This document shows positions 21,693 through 24,183 of a DNA stretch of 24,183 nucleotides, in pieces. Position numbers and translations under genes: made by a program. Origin of the DNA: Stereum hirsutum FP-91666 SS1 (Eukaryota > Basidiomycota > Agaricomycetes > Russulales > Stereaceae); contig NW_006763141.1 in assembly GCF_000264905.1 (NCBI RefSeq), forward strand, positions 1,393,083 through 1,417,265, in the 5' to 3' direction. The notes beneath the pieces were generated by a model. The model ran no database searches. It was not told where the DNA came from and was given only the letters and a program-made list of their open reading frames with translations. Position 1 is the first letter of the stretch. Every line of letters begins with the position of its first letter.

Positions 21693-22914
21693 GGGCCCTA
21701 CTCTGGGTACGCGCAGATTTGATCCATTTTTGTTTCCCTTTGAAGCCGGCGTCGATATATGTCTCTACGGGTCAACGATGAATATTTTATTTTGTTTGTA
21801 CGTGACCAGTACCCACAATTCCCGGCTGGCGTCATCATGAGTCTGTGTCTTGCCCTTCGCTTATCTATTCGTCACCCTGCCGATCTCCGTTCATCGTACG
21901 CGACAGCAATCTTCGCGTCTACGATCTTTGCAATCCGGCCGTTGCATCACCCACGTACTCTCGTTATGAAACAGATCCTTTTGTTCCCTTGGATAATTGT
22001 TTTTCAGTCATTCGCTGTCTACTCTGGCCTCACACGTACTGAGATACTGTACCGTCCTTCTTCCTAAAGCAATATTTGTTTTGCAACGCTACCCTTCGTT
22101 ATCCTCTTCCGGGTGATACGACAGACAGGCTCTTTATCTACGTTCTAGATGCCAATTATGGGTGATGGAAGGAACGAAGGTTATATGTCCGAAAGATCAA
22201 CTAAGCTTGTGAATAGGGAGTGATGAGCCATAAGACAGGGCGGACCCGACGGCTATAACGAATCGCGTGTATTACTGACATAGCTCTTGAATGAAATACA
22301 TGCTTCACTCGATAATGGGTCCTCGCCGCCGGTCAACAAGATAGCCAGCATCTAAATCACAGACACTCTCTAGAGTACCCAGTGGTCCGAGACACCATAT
22401 CTCCCTAGAATGGCACCCATTTTGTCGGTCGCTCGTGTCAGGACGAGCTCTTCAGCCACGCAGAGAGCACAGTCACCCGGACGTTACTCAGACGCAATTG
22501 CTGTCTTGCTCTATGTTGATGAAGCGTACAGCTGTGACTTAACTGCAATCGTCCCAGTTTGCCTGCTAGACGGCTATACCGCGCACTAAGAGCCAAAGAC
22601 GTCGACAGTGTACCTGTCAGGTCCTAATGATCGACATATGGTATAGGAAAAATTAACGTGTTAATAAAATCCAAATGCGGGCCGTGCGAGAGGAGATAAG
22701 CAACAGACGATACGAACACGATAACTGATTATTGACGAGAACAATACCAGGGAAAACGACAAAGCAAAAAGAAAACAGTCACACGGTGACGGCAGTATAC
22801 AGAACGACAATGTTGAGGACTATGTAAGCATCAGGAAAAAACGACATGCATGTTCAATGTCAAGAAATCACCATCTACGTAAACGAAAACCACGAACAGC
22901 CCCAATGACCTGCC
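21693..22914. other. Intergenic region, no gene seen
   Basis: Begins as the likely 3' untranslated region of the regulator gene. Overlapping plus-strand frames (21759-22067, 21845-22042) are T/C-rich, with no family resemblance. Nothing supportable at 22070-22914. Confidence 0.4.
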
Positions 22915-23671
22915 TCAATGCGTGAGAATCCAGGCTTTCGCAGCGTCAAAGTTGAAGAACCCTTGAACGACAGGTTCAAAGGGCAATCGCCTGGTCAACA
23001 GATACATTTCCTCGCTAGAGGATATTGTGAGTAATAGGATGCTTGCAATCGATAGGAAGAATGCACATACAATGTTCCAACGATTGTCCGAACCCGCCCA
23101 CGAGCAATCGCATAATAGCGGTGTCGGCTCTGGGAAACGAATCGAGAGCGCGGATTGAGGGTGTTGATGAACTGTTCGAGGTTAAATATGTCGTCTTCGG
23201 TGGCGGGGATGAAGGTGTTGATTTTAAGAGGAGGCGACAAAGAGTGGCTGTCAGCGGTTGCTCCATGCCCATACCTCTAAGAAGAAAGCTTCAAAGTCGG
23301 TTTGGAAAGGCAGTGACAAATTCACTTACAAACTGGAATGACGAACCTGCGGCTCTAGCGGATTGACCGTTGGTCGAGAACTTGACTTTGATGCTATCGC
23401 CAGTTCTGCGTGACGAGTCCGACGTCGATTCTGTCTTGAAACTTGTATCTCCGGTGTAATTTCCCGCACTTAGTGACGATGAGTATGAACCTGGAGAAGT
23501 AGGAGGAGGAGGAGGATAAGGATGATGCGATGCCGGAATGCTGGATACAGGTTGGCTCTGGCGGAACATGCGGTTGAGCTCTTCTCTGGCTTCCGCCATG
23601 GTCCAGAAAATGTACGCCTGGGCGCCGGGAATGAGGGCGGAAGCGGCGGCCTCGCTGATGACCAACCATCG
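22915..23671 (-). CDS. Protein with a C-terminal RNase H1 N-domain/Cauli_VI-like fold; 5' end uncertain
   Basis: Three exons splice in phase: 23330-23671, 23071-23276 and 22915-23014, with introns of 53 and 56 nt, ending in TGA (22915-22917). The last two exons join to RHRYYAIARGR, TIVGTFEEMYLLT, VVQGFFNFDAAKAWILTH. The layout YY.I.RGR, a GT-aromatic turn, then QGF..F..A.AW resembles the small RNase H1 N-terminal (Cauli_VI) domain common in basidiomycete hypothetical proteins. The first exon carries a possible second half-domain (RWLVISEAAASALIPGAQAY, FWTMAEAREELNRMF), then a Pro/Ser-rich linker. An in-frame TGA at 23672-23674 sits just upstream. An ATG exon at 23726-23810 (MAKYTTPSLIYQ) ends in phase 1 and does not join the first exon correctly, so the 5' end is either broken or mis-modelled. 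The domain call is by pattern only. Confidence 0.5.
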
Positions 23672-23841
23672 TCAAACCTTGAAGAAAGGATGTAATATTC
23701 GGGACAATTGGAATGGAAATCTTACAGCGTAGGATATATCGCGAGCTGAGGTGGTCAATGAAATCACCACCTCCTTGATATATCAAGGAAGGCGTAGTAT
23801 ACTTAGCCATTGAAACCAGAGGGTTCAGTAAAGTGACTCGT

Positions 23842-23863
23842 CTCAGTACTTTAAAGTACTGAG
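23842..23863. repeat. Perfect 22-bp palindrome
   Basis: CTCAGTACTTT followed by AAAGTACTGAG is its own reverse complement over 22 bp. Its arms contain AGTACTTT, the core of the adjacent minisatellite, in opposite orientations. Confidence 0.85.
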
Positions 23864-23926
23864 GCTTCTGGGGCACTATGGTATAGTACTGTGCTAGTAA
23901 AAGTGCGCAATGCTGGTTTGTGGGTA

Positions 23927-24183
23927 TAGTACTTTTGCTCGTTGTAGTACTTTCTGCTGGTATAGTACTTTTCGCTTGTTTAGTACTTTCTGCCAGCCTA
24001 GTACTTTCTGTTGCCGCAGTATTTTCTGCTGGTGTAGTACTTTCCACCCTCGTAGTACTTTCTGTTGGCGTAGTACTTTTCATCGGTGTAGTACTTTCCA
24101 CCCTTGTAGTACTTTCTGTTGGCGTAGTACTTTCTGCCCTTGTAGTACTTTCTGCTGGCATCGTACTTTCCGCTGGGCATCGT
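23927..24183 (+). repeat. 18-bp minisatellite, about 14 units, running off the window
   Basis: The unit is TAGTACTTTCTGYTGGYG with variants; TAGTAC recurs every 18 bp from 23927 to the window end. The first units have TTTT after TAGTAC, and the last ones include a TAGTAC-to-TCGTAC change. Because 18 is a multiple of three, one minus-strand frame stays open throughout and reads as hexapeptides of the form ESTTPT/ESTTRV; another reads KYYxxR. No start exon or family is visible, so coding use is not established. Confidence 0.8.

Noticed and set aside
23394..24161. 255-codon minus-strand frame starting in the minisatellite
   Set aside because: Openness comes from the 18-bp repeat. Beyond it the frame runs through a likely intron and then out of frame across the exon of the Cauli_VI-like gene.
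23927..24183. CRISPR-like array
   Set aside because: Units are contiguous with no spacers, and the context is eukaryotic; it is a minisatellite.

Overview
The window looks like a piece of a filamentous basidiomycete genome, most likely an agaricomycete. Genes are cut by many short GT-AG introns (mostly 47-110 nt) with CTRAY-like branch sites. There is a fungal Zn(II)2Cys6 regulator, remnants of an Atg26-type sterol glucosyltransferase, a Tom1/HUWE1-type ubiquitin ligase and a type-2 methionine aminopeptidase, and a scrap of an hAT transposase. No prokaryotic features, tRNA, rRNA or CRISPR array were seen. All gene names come from remembered family patterns; no search was run.

Layout. 1-1.57 kb: no convincing gene. 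About 1.57-10 kb, plus strand: a run of eroded but intron-bearing genes. In order these are a sterol 3-beta-glucosyltransferase relic (stops and frameshift), a Tom1 N-terminal relic (piece A), a methionine aminopeptidase 2 relic (one internal stop, C-terminus lost), a long unrecognised gene of about 475 codons followed by its probable decayed C-terminal exons, a 10-bp-phased repeat patch, and a second Tom1 relic (piece B) that resumes the same protein further downstream. A minus-strand fragment of a basidiomycete repeat-associated gene abuts piece B. 10-12.7 kb: mostly non-coding, with one degenerate minisatellite. 12.78-13.74 kb: a small minus-strand gene with six exons that splices cleanly into a 226-residue coiled-coil protein. 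13.87-14.55 kb: a second minus-strand unrecognised gene, incomplete at its 5' end. 14.6-20.1 kb: little coding signal apart from an hAT dimerisation-domain scrap. 20.2-21.7 kb, plus strand: an intact three-exon gene for a regulator with two adjacent Zn2Cys6 clusters. 21.7-22.9 kb: nothing seen. 22.9-23.8 kb, minus strand: a gene whose C-terminus resembles the RNase H1 N-terminal/Cauli_VI fold found in many basidiomycete proteins. 23.9 kb to the end: an 18-bp minisatellite with a perfect palindrome beside it.

How it fits together. The left half is best read as a decaying duplicated segment of housekeeping genes. The relics keep introns, so they arose by DNA duplication rather than retroposition. 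The right half holds the genes that still look functional: the coiled-coil gene, the double-zinc-cluster regulator and perhaps the Cauli_VI-like gene. Nothing in the sequence shows that they act in one pathway. The most distinctive object is the regulator, in which a whole zinc-cluster unit, including its internal intron position, appears to have been duplicated in tandem.
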